Source of the DNA: Actinomycetota bacterium
Lineage (GTDB): Bacteria; Actinomycetota; Actinomycetes; Actinomycetales; Microbacteriaceae
Length of the DNA: 64,000 nt
Assembly: GCA_020160915.1 (NCBI GenBank)
Contig: JAIUPK010000005.1
Span: forward strand, 124,001 to 188,000
Direction: 5' to 3'
The notes under the pieces are model-generated. The model was not told the DNA's origin, did no database searches, and worked only from the letters and a program-made list of their open reading frames with translations. Every line of letters begins with the position of its first letter. The first letter of the stretch is position 1. This document shows, one piece after another, positions 43,891 to 52,861 of the stretch. Both the position numbers and the translations under genes were made by a program.

Positions 43891-45080
43891 GCCTCGACCT
43901 TCGCCTCGGAGGCCAGTCGTCGGCGCTTGACGGTGTCCTTGAACCACGTGGCATCCGGAATTCTGGCCAACAGCGGACCCGAGATGATCGTGATCAGCAC
44001 GTAGGCCGCGGCCAACGGCGCGATCTGCGGCTCCAGGCCGGCGCTGACCGCAAGACCGGCGATGACGATCGAGAACTCGCCGCGCGGCGTCAGAACGAGC
44101 CCGGCCCGCCACCGACCGGGAACCGCGATTCCCGCCTTCTTCGCCGCCAGGTATCCGGTGGCGGTCTTCGTGCCCATGGTGAGCACCGCCAGCACCAGCG
44201 CGGGAATGAGCACAGGCACGATCGATGCCGGGTCGGTGGAGATGCCGAAGAAGACGAAGAACACGGTCGCGAACAGGTCGCGCAACGGCGAGAGCACGGC
44301 GGCAGCGTTGTGCGCCACCTGGCCCGACAGCGCGATTCCGACGAGGAACGCCCCGACGGCGGCCGACACGTTCACCTGTTCGGCGAGCCCGGCAACGAGC
44401 ATCGTGAGCCCGAGCACGCCCAGCAGCAGCGGCTCGGCGTGATGTGACGTGAACGCTCGTGAGAGCAGGCGCCCGTGGCGAAGCGCGAGGTAGAGGATGA
44501 CGACCACCACGCTCACTGCGATCACCACGGTGGTCGCGCCCTGAAGCAGCCCCGCGCCGATCACCAGGGCCGACAGGATCGGCAGGTAGAAGGCCATGGC
44601 GAGGTCCTCGATTACGAGCACCGACAGCACGACGGGGGTCTCACGGTTGCCCAGACGTCCGAGGTCGCGCAGCACCTTGGCGATCACACCCGACGACGAG
44701 ACCCAGGTGACGCCACCGAGGGCGACGGCGGCGAGCCATCCCCAGCCCATGATGAGGGCGAAGGCAGCGCCGGGCACCGCGTTGAGAAGCCCGTCCATCA
44801 GACCTGCGACGCGCGCGCGCTTCAGGCTGGATAGCAGCTCCTCCGCGGAGTACTCCAGACCCAGCATGGCGAGCAGAAGGATCACGCCGATCTGCGATCC
44901 GACTTCGAAGAAGCTCTCGCTCGCGTCGAACGGCAGGAACCCGCCGTGACCTACGGCGAGTCCCGCGAGCAAGTACAGCGGAATGGGGGAGATGCCCACC
45001 CTCAGGGCGAGGCGACCGAGCAGGCTGAGTACGAGTAGGAGGGCTCCCACCTCGATGAGCAGTACGGTCGTCTCGTGCAT
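43875..45080 (-). CDS. CPA2-type K+/H+ antiporter, KhtU-like
   Basis: A 401-residue membrane protein with about twelve helices of the CPA2 fold (LGLEYSAEELLSSLKRARV, VLSVLVIEDLAMAFYLPIL, and NVSAAVGAFLVGIALSG). It lacks a C-terminal nucleotide-binding domain; the regulatory subunit is encoded just upstream, as in Bacillus khtTU. Expected role: export of K+ in exchange for H+, for pH or osmotic control. Confidence 0.9.
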   Translation of the reverse strand: MHETTVLLIEVGALLLVLSLLGRLALRVGISPIPLYLLAGLAVGHGGFLPFDASESFFEVGSQIGVILLLAMLGLEYSAEELLSSLKRARVAGLMDGLLNAVPGAAFALIMGWGWLAAVALGGVTWVSSSGVIAKVLRDLGRLGNRETPVVLSVLVIEDLAMAFYLPILSALVIGAGLLQGATTVVIAVSVVVVILYLALRHGRLLSRAFTSHHAEPLLLGVLGLTMLVAGLAEQVNVSAAVGAFLVGIALSGQVAHNAAAVLSPLRDLFATVFFVFFGISTDPASIVPVLIPALVLAVLTMGTKTATGYLAAKKAGIAVPGRWRAGLVLTPRGEFSIVIAGLAVSAGLEPQIAPLAAAYVLITIISGPLLARIPDATWFKDTVKRRRLASEAKVEAQARS

Positions 45081-45088
45081 CGGTGGGG

Positions 45089-45583
45089 TTACCCCGGTCC
45101 GCGGTCGATGATCTTGGCCAGTGCGTCGAGACCCTTTCGTGTGCCAACGGCGACGATCACGTCACCCTGCTCGAGAAGCTCTGTCGGCGTGGGGGATGCG
45201 ATCACTTGAGTGCCGCGAGCGATCGCCACGATCGATGAACTGGTCAGCGTGCGCGCCTTGGTGTCGCCCATCTGCCTGCCGACCCACCCCGAGCCTGTGG
45301 GCAGCGTCATCTCCTCAGTGAACAGCCCCATCTCGCGAGTGCCCAGGCCGGTGACCCGACTGAGACTGAGGGATGCCCCGAGCACCTCCGCGAGCGCCGC
45401 GGCCTCGTCGTCGGTCAGGGCGATCGAGTCAGTGCTGGCATCAGGGTCGTCGGCGTCGAACAGCGCCAGATCGCGCTCGCCAGACCGCAGCGATACCACG
45501 CTGACGCGTCGTCCGCCTTCGGTGATCACGTCATTGCGCACGCCGATACCAGGAAGGTCAACCCGCTCGACTCGTACGCTCAC
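45089..45583 (-). CDS. TrkA-C domain antiporter regulatory subunit, KhtT-like
   Basis: A 164-residue soluble protein: N-terminal domain starting VRVERVDLPGIGVRND and a C-terminal RCK_C/TrkA-C domain (SSIVAIARGTQVIASPTPTELLEQGDVIVAVGT). It pairs with the antiporter eight bases downstream. I prefer GTG 45583, because TATGGT lies exactly seven bases upstream and the protein then starts like its relatives. An ATG at 45595 is the alternative. Confidence 0.9.
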   Translation of the reverse strand: MSVRVERVDLPGIGVRNDVITEGGRRVSVVSLRSGERDLALFDADDPDASTDSIALTDDEAAALAEVLGASLSLSRVTGLGTREMGLFTEEMTLPTGSGWVGRQMGDTKARTLTSSSIVAIARGTQVIASPTPTELLEQGDVIVAVGTRKGLDALAKIIDRGPG

Positions 45584-45608
45584 GAGTTTGACCATACAGG
45601 AGGAGAAC

Positions 45609-46415
45609 TCAGGCCGCGGCGCCCGCCGAGACGCCGTACTTCTTCATGGAGGTCTCCACGATCGTGAGACCCTCGAGCCCGGGCATCCGGGAGATGTGTT
45701 CGTCGAGCTTGCGGATCTCGCGCAGCCCCTCTTCGCCAGCGAAGATGTGGCCCATCACGTGGGTGACCTCGGCGGGCTCCATGACGCTGGATCCGACCGG
45801 TCCCCACGCGTTCTTCAGGGCGAACCGGGCAAGCACCTGAGCCTTCTTGCTCTTGGCGAGGCGCTCGCGCGCCTGGGTAGCGTAGAAGGCCACATGGCGC
45901 GCCTCCTGCTTGGCGATGCGCTTGAGCAGCACGGCGAGCACCGGGTGCTGCTCGAGCTCGGCAAGGCGGTTGTAGGCGGCTACGGCCGACCACTCGTTCG
46001 CGGCGCCCCAGATCATGTGTACGGCGATGAAGTCCTTGCCGACGATGTTGCCCAGGAGCGACTGCTTGATCGGGTCGAGCCGATCCTTCCAGCCGAGCTT
46101 GAGGCGCGTCGCCTTGAGCTCGTCGAAATCGACGGTGATGCCGTGCGCGCCGAGCACGGCGGCGAGGGCCTCGCCGTGCCAGAACTCCTCGCGGTTCCAC
46201 ATGGTCATGAAGGCCGAGACATCCGCCTCCTTGTGCGAGGGCGTCACCAGAAGGTCGCGCAGGTAGCAGACCGTGTGGTACTCGATGTCGCACATGTAAC
46301 GGAGGCTGCGCAGCGTGGACTCGGGCAGCGGGTTGGTCTCGAAGTCGCCGAAGTCGAGGTCACCCCACATCACGCTCGTCGACGTGGCGGTGTAGTTGTC
46401 GATATCAAATGCCAT
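45609..46415 (-). CDS. Diiron ferritin-like / acyl-ACP desaturase-like protein
   Basis: A 268-residue helical protein with a complete carboxylate-bridged diiron site: Glu45, Glu77-x-x-His80 (EEFWH), Glu141 (NEW) and Glu171-x-x-His174 (EARHVAFY). This is the order of soluble acyl-ACP desaturases and related oxygen-activating enzymes. The substrate is unknown. It is the last gene of an operon with a fatty acyl-CoA reductase and a ligand-less paralogue, so a lipid substrate is likely. One possibility is the vinyl-ether double bond of plasmalogens; another is ordinary fatty-acyl desaturation. Confidence 0.82.
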   Translation of the reverse strand: MAFDIDNYTATSTSVMWGDLDFGDFETNPLPESTLRSLRYMCDIEYHTVCYLRDLLVTPSHKEADVSAFMTMWNREEFWHGEALAAVLGAHGITVDFDELKATRLKLGWKDRLDPIKQSLLGNIVGKDFIAVHMIWGAANEWSAVAAYNRLAELEQHPVLAVLLKRIAKQEARHVAFYATQARERLAKSKKAQVLARFALKNAWGPVGSSVMEPAEVTHVMGHIFAGEEGLREIRKLDEHISRMPGLEGLTIVETSMKKYGVSAGAAA

Positions 46416-48759
46416 GGGATGCCGCGGGGCTCTCCTCGAGAGAGGTCCCGCCTCCTTCCGTGGGGGTCTGTTTCTCGGATTCTAGGCGCTGAACCTGTCG
46501 AACTGCCGCCGGGTGGCGCTTCCAATCCAGAACATTCCAGCGCTTCTCCTGCGCGTGCCGGTAGAGCTGGATGTCGGGGTTGACCGCGCTGGGGTTGCCG
46601 AGCAGTTGGAGCCAGACCAGGTCGGCGTGGCTGTCGCCGTAGCCGTACGACTGGCTGAGGTTGAATCCGTTCTGGTCGGCGTAGTGGCGCAGCCACGCGG
46701 CGCGAGCCTCGTCGACGAGCGGCGGGTCGGCCAGGAAGCCGGTGAGCACGCCATCCTTCTCCTGCATGCGGCCGGCGACCACCTCGTCGAAGTAGGGCAC
46801 GAACGGCGCCACCATGAGGTCGATCGTGCCGGTGACGAGGATCGTGCGGTGACCGGCATCCCGGTGCTCCTGCACTCGACGCAGGGCGTCGGGCAGGGCG
46901 CGGCGCATCATCGCCCGACCGAAGCTGCCGCGCACCAGACGTTCGATCTCGCTGACCTTGAAACCTTTGTAGCGGCGCATGAACGTGCGGATGAACTCGC
47001 CGCGGTCGCGCCGCTCGGCCCGCAGATACTTGGGCAGCGAGAAGGTGAAGTTCGCGAGGTCGTGCGCGACCCGCGACCGGGGAACGCTTCCCGCCCAGAG
47101 CTGGAGGTACTGCTTGACGAGATTCGATTCGAGCACAGTGCCCTCGAGGTCGAAGATGGCCACCACGTCGGAGCGCACCGGTAGCACACGGGCGCCACGC
47201 GTCTTGGCGGAGGGCCGGGTGGCGAACGCGCGCGTGAGGGTGGTGACGGCCGGGAAGTGGATCTCCTGGAAGTAGTGCTCCCAGTCGATCTCGGTGACGT
47301 CGAAGCCCTCGGTCTCCTGTACCTTCTTCGGCAGGCTCGCCAGCAAGGCACGCGTGTTGGTGTCGTCGAAGATGATCTCCGTCTGTACGTACGCGCGATA
47401 CAGCTCGGTGAAGGCGCGCAGCTGGCTCAGCCCGTGCTTGCCCCGGGAGACCTCGTCGAGCCACTTGCGGGTGCGCGGGGTCGTGGGCAGCCGCTCGATG
47501 ATCCTCTCCGCCCGCACCACCTGGTGTTCGCGCTTGGCGAGAGCCTTCTCCACTTTCTGGCCACCGGGGAAGCGCCACAGCGGAACCTTGATGTCGCCCT
47601 TCTCGTCGGGCAGCGGGTTGGCGGTGAAGTACTGGTTGACGTTCTCGTACATGCGATGGAAGGGCAGGGGGTTGCTCTTGCCCGACACGACCTGGAAGTA
47701 CTCGGGCTCGTTCGGCTTGGCCGGCCGCGCGGCGACCGCGAGGGCCGCGTTCACCACGAAGTCGACCGGGATGACGTCGAGCACCGAGTCGGGCAGGCCG
47801 GGGAAGTCGGGCAGCTGGCCGCGCCCGTAGGCGATGATCAGCGGGTCGGCGACCTTGAAGCCGTCGATCCAACCGGGGAAGGGGTGGTGCAGCGCGCTCT
47901 CGATGATCGACGGACGAACCACCGACAGGCGGTGGCCCGCCTGCGACCACAGCTCTTCGGCGGCCCGCTCGGCGAACGCCTTGGTGAGCGTGTAGACGTC
48001 GGTCCAGCCGAGGCTTTCGGCGCGGGTGCGGCCGTAGTCGACGAGTCGCTCACGCACCCACTCGGAGCGGGCGGCCTCGGCGAAACCCGCCACGGCCTGC
48101 GGTCCGGTCTTGCCGTGACGGGCGCGCGCCTTCGCGAGGTGCTGGCGCAGGGCCTCCGGTTGGCGCGACTCGAGCTCGACGCGGGTGCGGGCCGACTTCG
48201 CGGCCTCGTACTCCGCGCGCCAGTCCACGGTATGGGTGAGGGATGCCTCGGGCGCGATGCCCTTGCGGATGCCGCCCACGTAGGCGGTCGACACGTGAAC
48301 CACGTGCGGGTCGCTGCCGCTGGCGAGCAGGGCGCCGTAGACGCCGTGCGCTCCGCCGACGTTGGTGTCGAAGGCCTCATCGATGGGCGGATCGAACGAC
48401 ACCGTCGATGCTCCGTGGATGACCACGTCGATATCCGAGGGAAGGGTTCCGACGTTGGTCAGGCTGCCCTCGATCACGGTGATGCGCTTCGCAATGGCCT
48501 TGGTCGCGGCATCCTCACCGATCGATTCGATCCAGTTGGCGAAGACGGGCTTGCGCATGAGGTTGGCGAGCCGACCTTCGCCAGTCTGGCTTCCCTTGCC
48601 GCGCACGAGGATCGAGATGCGGGTGTCGGGATGCGACGACAGCAGTCGCTCGAGCACCGCCTGTCCTACGAACCCGGTCGCGCCCGTGAGGAACACATGC
48701 TCGTTGGTGAGCACCGGTGAGGACTTCGTGCGGGTGGTCGTCGTGCGTGTGGGAGTCAC
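46405..48759 (-). CDS. Fatty acyl-CoA reductase (FAR) fused to HAD-IB phosphatase
   Basis: A 784-residue two-domain protein. FAR half: Rossmann TGATGFVG at 25-32, VHVSTAYVGG near 154-163, catalytic Tyr256-x3-Lys260 (YTLTK), and a FAR_C-like stretch AYVQTEIIFDDTNTRALL. This matches enzymes that reduce acyl-CoA to fatty alcohol. HAD half: motif I DLEGT at 537-541 (second Asp replaced by Glu), LVTGT at 641-645, and YGYGDSHAD near 705-713. It starts at a GTG overlapping the preceding stop and overlaps the next gene by 11 bases. Expected to supply fatty alcohol for ether lipids; the HAD substrate is unknown. Confidence 0.88.
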   Translation of the reverse strand: MTPTRTTTTRTKSSPVLTNEHVFLTGATGFVGQAVLERLLSSHPDTRISILVRGKGSQTGEGRLANLMRKPVFANWIESIGEDAATKAIAKRITVIEGSLTNVGTLPSDIDVVIHGASTVSFDPPIDEAFDTNVGGAHGVYGALLASGSDPHVVHVSTAYVGGIRKGIAPEASLTHTVDWRAEYEAAKSARTRVELESRQPEALRQHLAKARARHGKTGPQAVAGFAEAARSEWVRERLVDYGRTRAESLGWTDVYTLTKAFAERAAEELWSQAGHRLSVVRPSIIESALHHPFPGWIDGFKVADPLIIAYGRGQLPDFPGLPDSVLDVIPVDFVVNAALAVAARPAKPNEPEYFQVVSGKSNPLPFHRMYENVNQYFTANPLPDEKGDIKVPLWRFPGGQKVEKALAKREHQVVRAERIIERLPTTPRTRKWLDEVSRGKHGLSQLRAFTELYRAYVQTEIIFDDTNTRALLASLPKKVQETEGFDVTEIDWEHYFQEIHFPAVTTLTRAFATRPSAKTRGARVLPVRSDVVAIFDLEGTVLESNLVKQYLQLWAGSVPRSRVAHDLANFTFSLPKYLRAERRDRGEFIRTFMRRYKGFKVSEIERLVRGSFGRAMMRRALPDALRRVQEHRDAGHRTILVTGTIDLMVAPFVPYFDEVVAGRMQEKDGVLTGFLADPPLVDEARAAWLRHYADQNGFNLSQSYGYGDSHADLVWLQLLGNPSAVNPDIQLYRHAQEKRWNVLDWKRHPAAVRQVQRLESEKQTPTEGGGTSLEESPAASHGI

Positions 48760-49562
48760 AGCCGTGCGGCCTTTCGGATCAGGGCGAGCCCGGACTGGCC
48801 GGGCAGGGTGTCGATTCGCTCATCGAGCTCGGCAACGAGGGCGGGTGCGGTGACGAACAGGTGGTCGAAGAAGAAGTGAGTCTCGTGCGCGGGCTCCGCC
48901 TTCGCGCCGATGGGCCACGGCGTCTTCGCCAGTCGCTTGCGTGCGAGCTTGCGGGCTTGCGGCGACTCGGTGAGACGGAAACGGGACTGGGCCTCGAAGA
49001 AGCTCAGCTGACGCTGCTTGATCTCGAGGAAGGTCGCGACGGTGCGATCGAACTCGGGGTTCGGGTCGAGGGCCACGAGGCGTCGGTACGCGGCCTGGGT
49101 GAGCCACTCGTCGACGGTTCCGAGCGTCATGTGCACGGCGATCATGGGAACGCCGATGATGTTGGCGACGATGGACTCGCGGATGGTGCGTTCGACCGGT
49201 GTGCGGAAGGGGGAACGGTCCGGCTCAGCACCCTCGGGCTGGTGAGCGAGCAGCACCTGCTCGAGCGCATCGGCGATCCAGTACTTCTCGAACGCCCAGG
49301 TCGTGAGGAATGCGGTGATGCGCGCGTCCTTGTGCGTCGCGGTCACGAGCACACTGCGCAGGTGCGTCATCGTCGCGCGCTCCACGATCTGGAGGTACCG
49401 GACGATCCGCAGTGTGGCGTCGCTGAGCGGCGCGGAACGATAGGCGGTGAGGTCCATCGACTCACGGTGGCTCCCGGCCGCCGTGCGTGCGAAGTCCCGA
49501 ACATCGAAGTCGGGTGCGGGGAAGTCAGCGCGGCCCACAGACGTCTCCTGGTGCTCGGGCAT
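48756..49562 (-). CDS. Ferritin-like paralogue lacking the diiron ligands
   Basis: A 268-residue protein that aligns along its length with the diiron protein at 45609-46415 (compare RYLQIVERATMTHLRSVLVTATHK with the related segment there). Iron ligands are largely lost: Glu77 becomes Lys93, His80 becomes Ile96, Glu171 becomes Lys182, His174 becomes Gln185. Only Glu61 and Glu152 remain. It is thus probably non-catalytic and may form a complex with the active paralogue. The ATG at 49562 is preceded by GGAGG at the right distance and gives the same length as the paralogue; an in-frame TTG lies at 49589. First gene of the operon. Confidence 0.78.
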   Translation of the reverse strand: MPEHQETSVGRADFPAPDFDVRDFARTAAGSHRESMDLTAYRSAPLSDATLRIVRYLQIVERATMTHLRSVLVTATHKDARITAFLTTWAFEKYWIADALEQVLLAHQPEGAEPDRSPFRTPVERTIRESIVANIIGVPMIAVHMTLGTVDEWLTQAAYRRLVALDPNPEFDRTVATFLEIKQRQLSFFEAQSRFRLTESPQARKLARKRLAKTPWPIGAKAEPAHETHFFFDHLFVTAPALVAELDERIDTLPGQSGLALIRKAARL

Positions 49563-49613
49563 CCGTACTACCTCCGGGAAACGGGACAAGTTCGGCCCAG
49601 TCTACCCGCCCAT

Positions 49614-49632
49614 CGCTACGGTGCCCGTAGCG
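49614..49632. promoter_or_regulatory. Perfect palindrome in the divergent ether-lipid promoter region
   Basis: CGCTACGGTGCCCGTAGCG: two 8-bp arms around TGC. It touches TAATGT (49633-49638), the -10 box of the SDR gene, and lies 13 bp from TAGACT (complement of 49596-49601), the likely -10 of the opposite operon. It is a good candidate operator for the TetR protein encoded at 52862-53473. Confidence 0.6.
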
Positions 49633-49645
49633 TAATGTATCCACC

Positions 49646-50473
49646 ATGGCAACGGCTCTCGTCACGGGCGGCACATCCGGCATCGGTGCCGAATTCGCCC
49701 GCCAGCTGGCTGCCTCCGGATACGACCTCGTGCTCGTCGCACGCAACCCTGACCGCCTGGCGTCCGCGGCGGAGCGACTGCATGCCGATGCGGGCATCAA
49801 TGTCGAGACGATCAGCGCCGACCTCAGCGACCGAGCGGATGTCGCGCGAGTTGCCGCGCGAATCGAGGATGCCGAGCATCCGATCGATCTTCTCGTGAAC
49901 AACGCGGGTGAGGGATTCCGCACCGCTCTCGCATCGGCTGATGTGACTGCGCACGAACATGCCTTCGACGTCATGTGTCGCGCAGTGCTCGTTCTCGGGG
50001 GCGCGGCCGCGCGTGCCATGAGCGGTCGTCGCGGCACGATCATCAACATCTCCAGCCTGCAGACGTACTTGGCCACCGGGGCGTATGCCGCGAACAAGGC
50101 GTGGGTGACCGCATACAGCCAGAGCCTCGCGGTGGAGCTCCGCGGCACCGAGATCGGTGTCACGGTCGTGCTGCCCGGCTGGGTGCGCACCGAGTGGCAC
50201 GAGCGCGCGGGAGTGCGTCGCAGCTCGCTGCCTGGCTTTCTCTGGACCCAACCCGAGGCCGTCGTGCGCATCGCGCTGCGGGACGCGCGGCGTGGCAAGG
50301 TCGTGTGCATACCGACTGTTCGGTACCGAGTGCTCGGCTGGTTTGCCCGTCACCTGCCGAATGCGGCTGTGCGCCGTATCTCTGCGGGCATCTCATCGGG
50401 ACGCGACGAGGCGTCACCAAGCGATTCGGCCGGCGGCGCCGAATCTTCAGCCATGAAGGCGGACACCGCATGA
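49646..50473 (+). CDS. Short-chain dehydrogenase/reductase
   Basis: A 275-residue classical SDR: TGGTSGIG at 7-14, NNAG at 85-88, Ser136/137 in NISS, Tyr147-x3-Lys151. The C-terminus has a hydrophobic, basic stretch (YRVLGWFARHLPNAAVRRI) that may attach to membranes, as in lipid-modifying SDRs. In this cluster it is a candidate alkyl-DHAP (1-alkyl-glycerone phosphate) reductase; that role is inferred from position. Leaderless start behind TAATGT. The PlsC gene overlaps its stop (ATGA). Confidence 0.88.
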   Translation: MATALVTGGTSGIGAEFARQLAASGYDLVLVARNPDRLASAAERLHADAGINVETISADLSDRADVARVAARIEDAEHPIDLLVNNAGEGFRTALASADVTAHEHAFDVMCRAVLVLGGAAARAMSGRRGTIINISSLQTYLATGAYAANKAWVTAYSQSLAVELRGTEIGVTVVLPGWVRTEWHERAGVRRSSLPGFLWTQPEAVVRIALRDARRGKVVCIPTVRYRVLGWFARHLPNAAVRRISAGISSGRDEASPSDSAGGAESSAMKADTA

Positions 50474-51177
50474 GCAAGGGCGAGAAGAGGGATCGGTTCA
50501 ATTCCCCGGCTGTCGCAACGGTGCGATTCGTCGCACAACGCGGCCTGCTGAAACCGCTGGTCTGGTCGTTGGTGCGCGTCACCGTGTACGGCAAGGACCA
50601 GATCGCCGAGCTCGACCGCCCCTTCATCGCCGTGGCCAATCACTCCAGCCATCTGGATGCACCGCTCGTGATCGGCGCTCTGCCCCGGCCCTTGGCGCGC
50701 TACCTTGCCGCTGGTGCCGCCGCCGACTACTTCTTCGACGTGCAGTGGCGCAAGTGGCTGACGACGCTGTTCTTCAATGCCTTTGCCATCGAGCGCAACT
50801 CCGAGGGCAAGCGCAGCGGGTCGTCCCGTTCGCTGCTCGAGCGACGAGTGCCCCTGCTGATCTTCCCCGAGGGCGGCCGCTCCAAGACGGGCGTCATGGG
50901 CCACTTCAAGCACGGCGCCGCGGCGTTGTCGATCGCCACCAAGGTGCCCTGCCTGCCCATCGCCCTCGTCGGGGCGAGTGACGCGATGCCTCGTGGCGTC
51001 AACTGGCCCAAGCGCGGAAGGCTGCCGGTTGCGGTAGTGTTCGGCGCGCCGATGCTTCCCGCCGCGGGTGACACGGCGGAGGATTTCTCCAACCGGCTTG
51101 CCGACGAGGTTCGCCGGCTCCACGCATCCGTGCAGCCCCACCCGAGTTGGGCGCACGCAGAGAAGGGAACGACATGA
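50470..51177 (+). CDS. PlsC-type 1-acyl-sn-glycerol-3-phosphate / DHAP acyltransferase
   Basis: A 235-residue membrane-associated acyltransferase. Motif I NHSSHLD at 57-63 (His58, Asp63) and motif III FPEGGRS at 132-138. It lies between the SDR and the alkyl-DHAP synthase-like gene, overlapping both by four bases. It could acylate DHAP to make the substrate of the synthase, or add the sn-2 chain later. Sequence alone does not decide. Confidence 0.9.
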   Translation: MSKGEKRDRFNSPAVATVRFVAQRGLLKPLVWSLVRVTVYGKDQIAELDRPFIAVANHSSHLDAPLVIGALPRPLARYLAAGAAADYFFDVQWRKWLTTLFFNAFAIERNSEGKRSGSSRSLLERRVPLLIFPEGGRSKTGVMGHFKHGAAALSIATKVPCLPIALVGASDAMPRGVNWPKRGRLPVAVVFGAPMLPAAGDTAEDFSNRLADEVRRLHASVQPHPSWAHAEKGTT

Positions 51178-52844
51178 CCTCCGTCAAGCACATGAAGTGG
51201 TGGGGCTGGGGCGTCGACGGCGTGGGCTTCCACTACGAGGACAAGCCCGGTTTCGCCCCGTTCGTGCTCCAAGCCGTGGGCCTTGACCTCTTGACGGCGG
51301 AGCGTGCCGGAGAGCCGGCGTTCGCAGACCTGAAGGTGCCGAAGTCCAACGCGACCGCCGCCTTCACCAAGACACTGGCCGGCATCGTCGGTGCTGACAA
51401 CGTGTCGACCGATGACATGCTGCGCGTCATCCACACCTATGGCAAGAGCCTGCGCGACCTGGTGCGCATTCGCGGCAACATGATCAAGCGCTCGCCCGAT
51501 GTCGTCGTCTACCCGGCCGACGAGGCCGAGGTGCAGCAGGTGGTGGATGCCGCCGTCGCAGCCAACGCCGTCATCATCCCCTTCGGCGGCGGCAGCAACA
51601 TCGCCTCAAGCCTGGAGCCGCTTCCCGAGGAGAAGCGCACCATCGTCTCGCTGGACCTGGGCCGGCTGCGCAAGGTGATCGACATCGATGCCGACTCCGG
51701 TCTCGCGCGCATCGAGGCCGGGGCTCAGGGCCCCGACCTCGAGGAGCAGCTCAACAAGCAGGGCTGGACCATCGGGCACTTCCCCGACTCCTTCACCCAC
51801 TCGACCGTCGGCGGCTGGGTCGCGACCCGCTCGTCGGGCATGCAGTCCGACAAGTACGGTGACATCGCCGACATCGCCCGTGGTCTGCGCGTCGTGCGCC
51901 CCGGTGGTGTGCTCGTGCTGCGTCCGCTGCCGAGCACGTCGAGCGGGCCGAGCGTGCGCGAGATGATCCTCGGTTCCGAGGGTCGCCTGGGCGTCATCAC
52001 CGAGGTCACGGTGCAGGTGCACCGGGTGCCCGCCAAGCGCGATGTCTACGCCTACTTCTTCCCGAACTGGAAGTCCGGTATCGCAGCGATGCAGGAGATC
52101 TCGGAGTCCGACGCGGCTCCGTCGATCACGCGCATCTCCGACGCGCGTGAGACGGGTTTCTCGCTGGCTACGAGCAAGGATCGCAAGGGCTTCGACAAGT
52201 TCCTCGCCGGAACAGTGCTGCCCGGCCTCATGAAGTCGAAGGGCTGGACCCTGGAGGACATCTGCCTCAGCTTCATCGGCTACGAGGGCAGCGTCTCCCA
52301 CGCCAAGCGTCAGAAGAAGCTCGTGGATGCCATCGTCAAGAAGCACGGCGGCATGGGCGTGGGCACGGGGCCCGGCATCCTCTACGACCAGAAGAAGTTC
52401 GACACGCCCTACCTTCGCGACTTCCTACTCGACATGGGCGCTGCCGGAGATGTCTCGGAGACCGCGGCCCCCTGGTCGAAGCTCGTCGCCCTGCACGAGG
52501 CGGTCTACGCGGCGGCCAACAAGGCCTACGACGAGATCGGCATCAAGGGCTGGATCATGAGCCACCTGTCGCACTCGTACCACTCGGGTGCGTGCCTGTA
52601 CTTCACCTTCGCGTTCGTCTTCGACAAGGATCCGATCGGCGAGTACGACCGGGTCAAGAGCGCGATCCAGCAGGCGTTCGTCGACAACCACGGCACGATC
52701 TCGCACCACCACGGAGTGGGCCTCGAGCACGCGCCGTGGCTCGAGCAGGACATCTCGGTCGAGGGCGTCAAGGTCATGCGCGGACTGGTTGGTGCGGCCG
52801 ACCCGAAGAAGAACTTCAACCCGGGCAAGATCTTCGCCGACTGA
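51174..52844 (+). CDS. FAD-dependent alkyl-dihydroxyacetonephosphate synthase-like protein
   Basis: A 556-residue FAD-binding oxidase/transferase close to eukaryotic AGPS, which swaps the acyl chain of acyl-DHAP for a fatty alcohol and creates the ether bond. Matching features: KWWGWG near the N-terminus, PFGGGSNIASS (136-146) of the FAD domain, PDSFTHSTVGGW (204-215), SHSYHSGACLY (466-476) with the active-site Tyr, and the HHH motif (511-513) in SHHHGVGLEH. No peroxisomal signal, as expected. It is coupled to PlsC (ATGA) with GAAGGGAA ahead. It is the diagnostic gene of the cluster. Confidence 0.88.
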   Translation: MTSVKHMKWWGWGVDGVGFHYEDKPGFAPFVLQAVGLDLLTAERAGEPAFADLKVPKSNATAAFTKTLAGIVGADNVSTDDMLRVIHTYGKSLRDLVRIRGNMIKRSPDVVVYPADEAEVQQVVDAAVAANAVIIPFGGGSNIASSLEPLPEEKRTIVSLDLGRLRKVIDIDADSGLARIEAGAQGPDLEEQLNKQGWTIGHFPDSFTHSTVGGWVATRSSGMQSDKYGDIADIARGLRVVRPGGVLVLRPLPSTSSGPSVREMILGSEGRLGVITEVTVQVHRVPAKRDVYAYFFPNWKSGIAAMQEISESDAAPSITRISDARETGFSLATSKDRKGFDKFLAGTVLPGLMKSKGWTLEDICLSFIGYEGSVSHAKRQKKLVDAIVKKHGGMGVGTGPGILYDQKKFDTPYLRDFLLDMGAAGDVSETAAPWSKLVALHEAVYAAANKAYDEIGIKGWIMSHLSHSYHSGACLYFTFAFVFDKDPIGEYDRVKSAIQQAFVDNHGTISHHHGVGLEHAPWLEQDISVEGVKVMRGLVGAADPKKNFNPGKIFAD

Positions 52845-52861
52845 GCGGGTGACGAGCAGAG

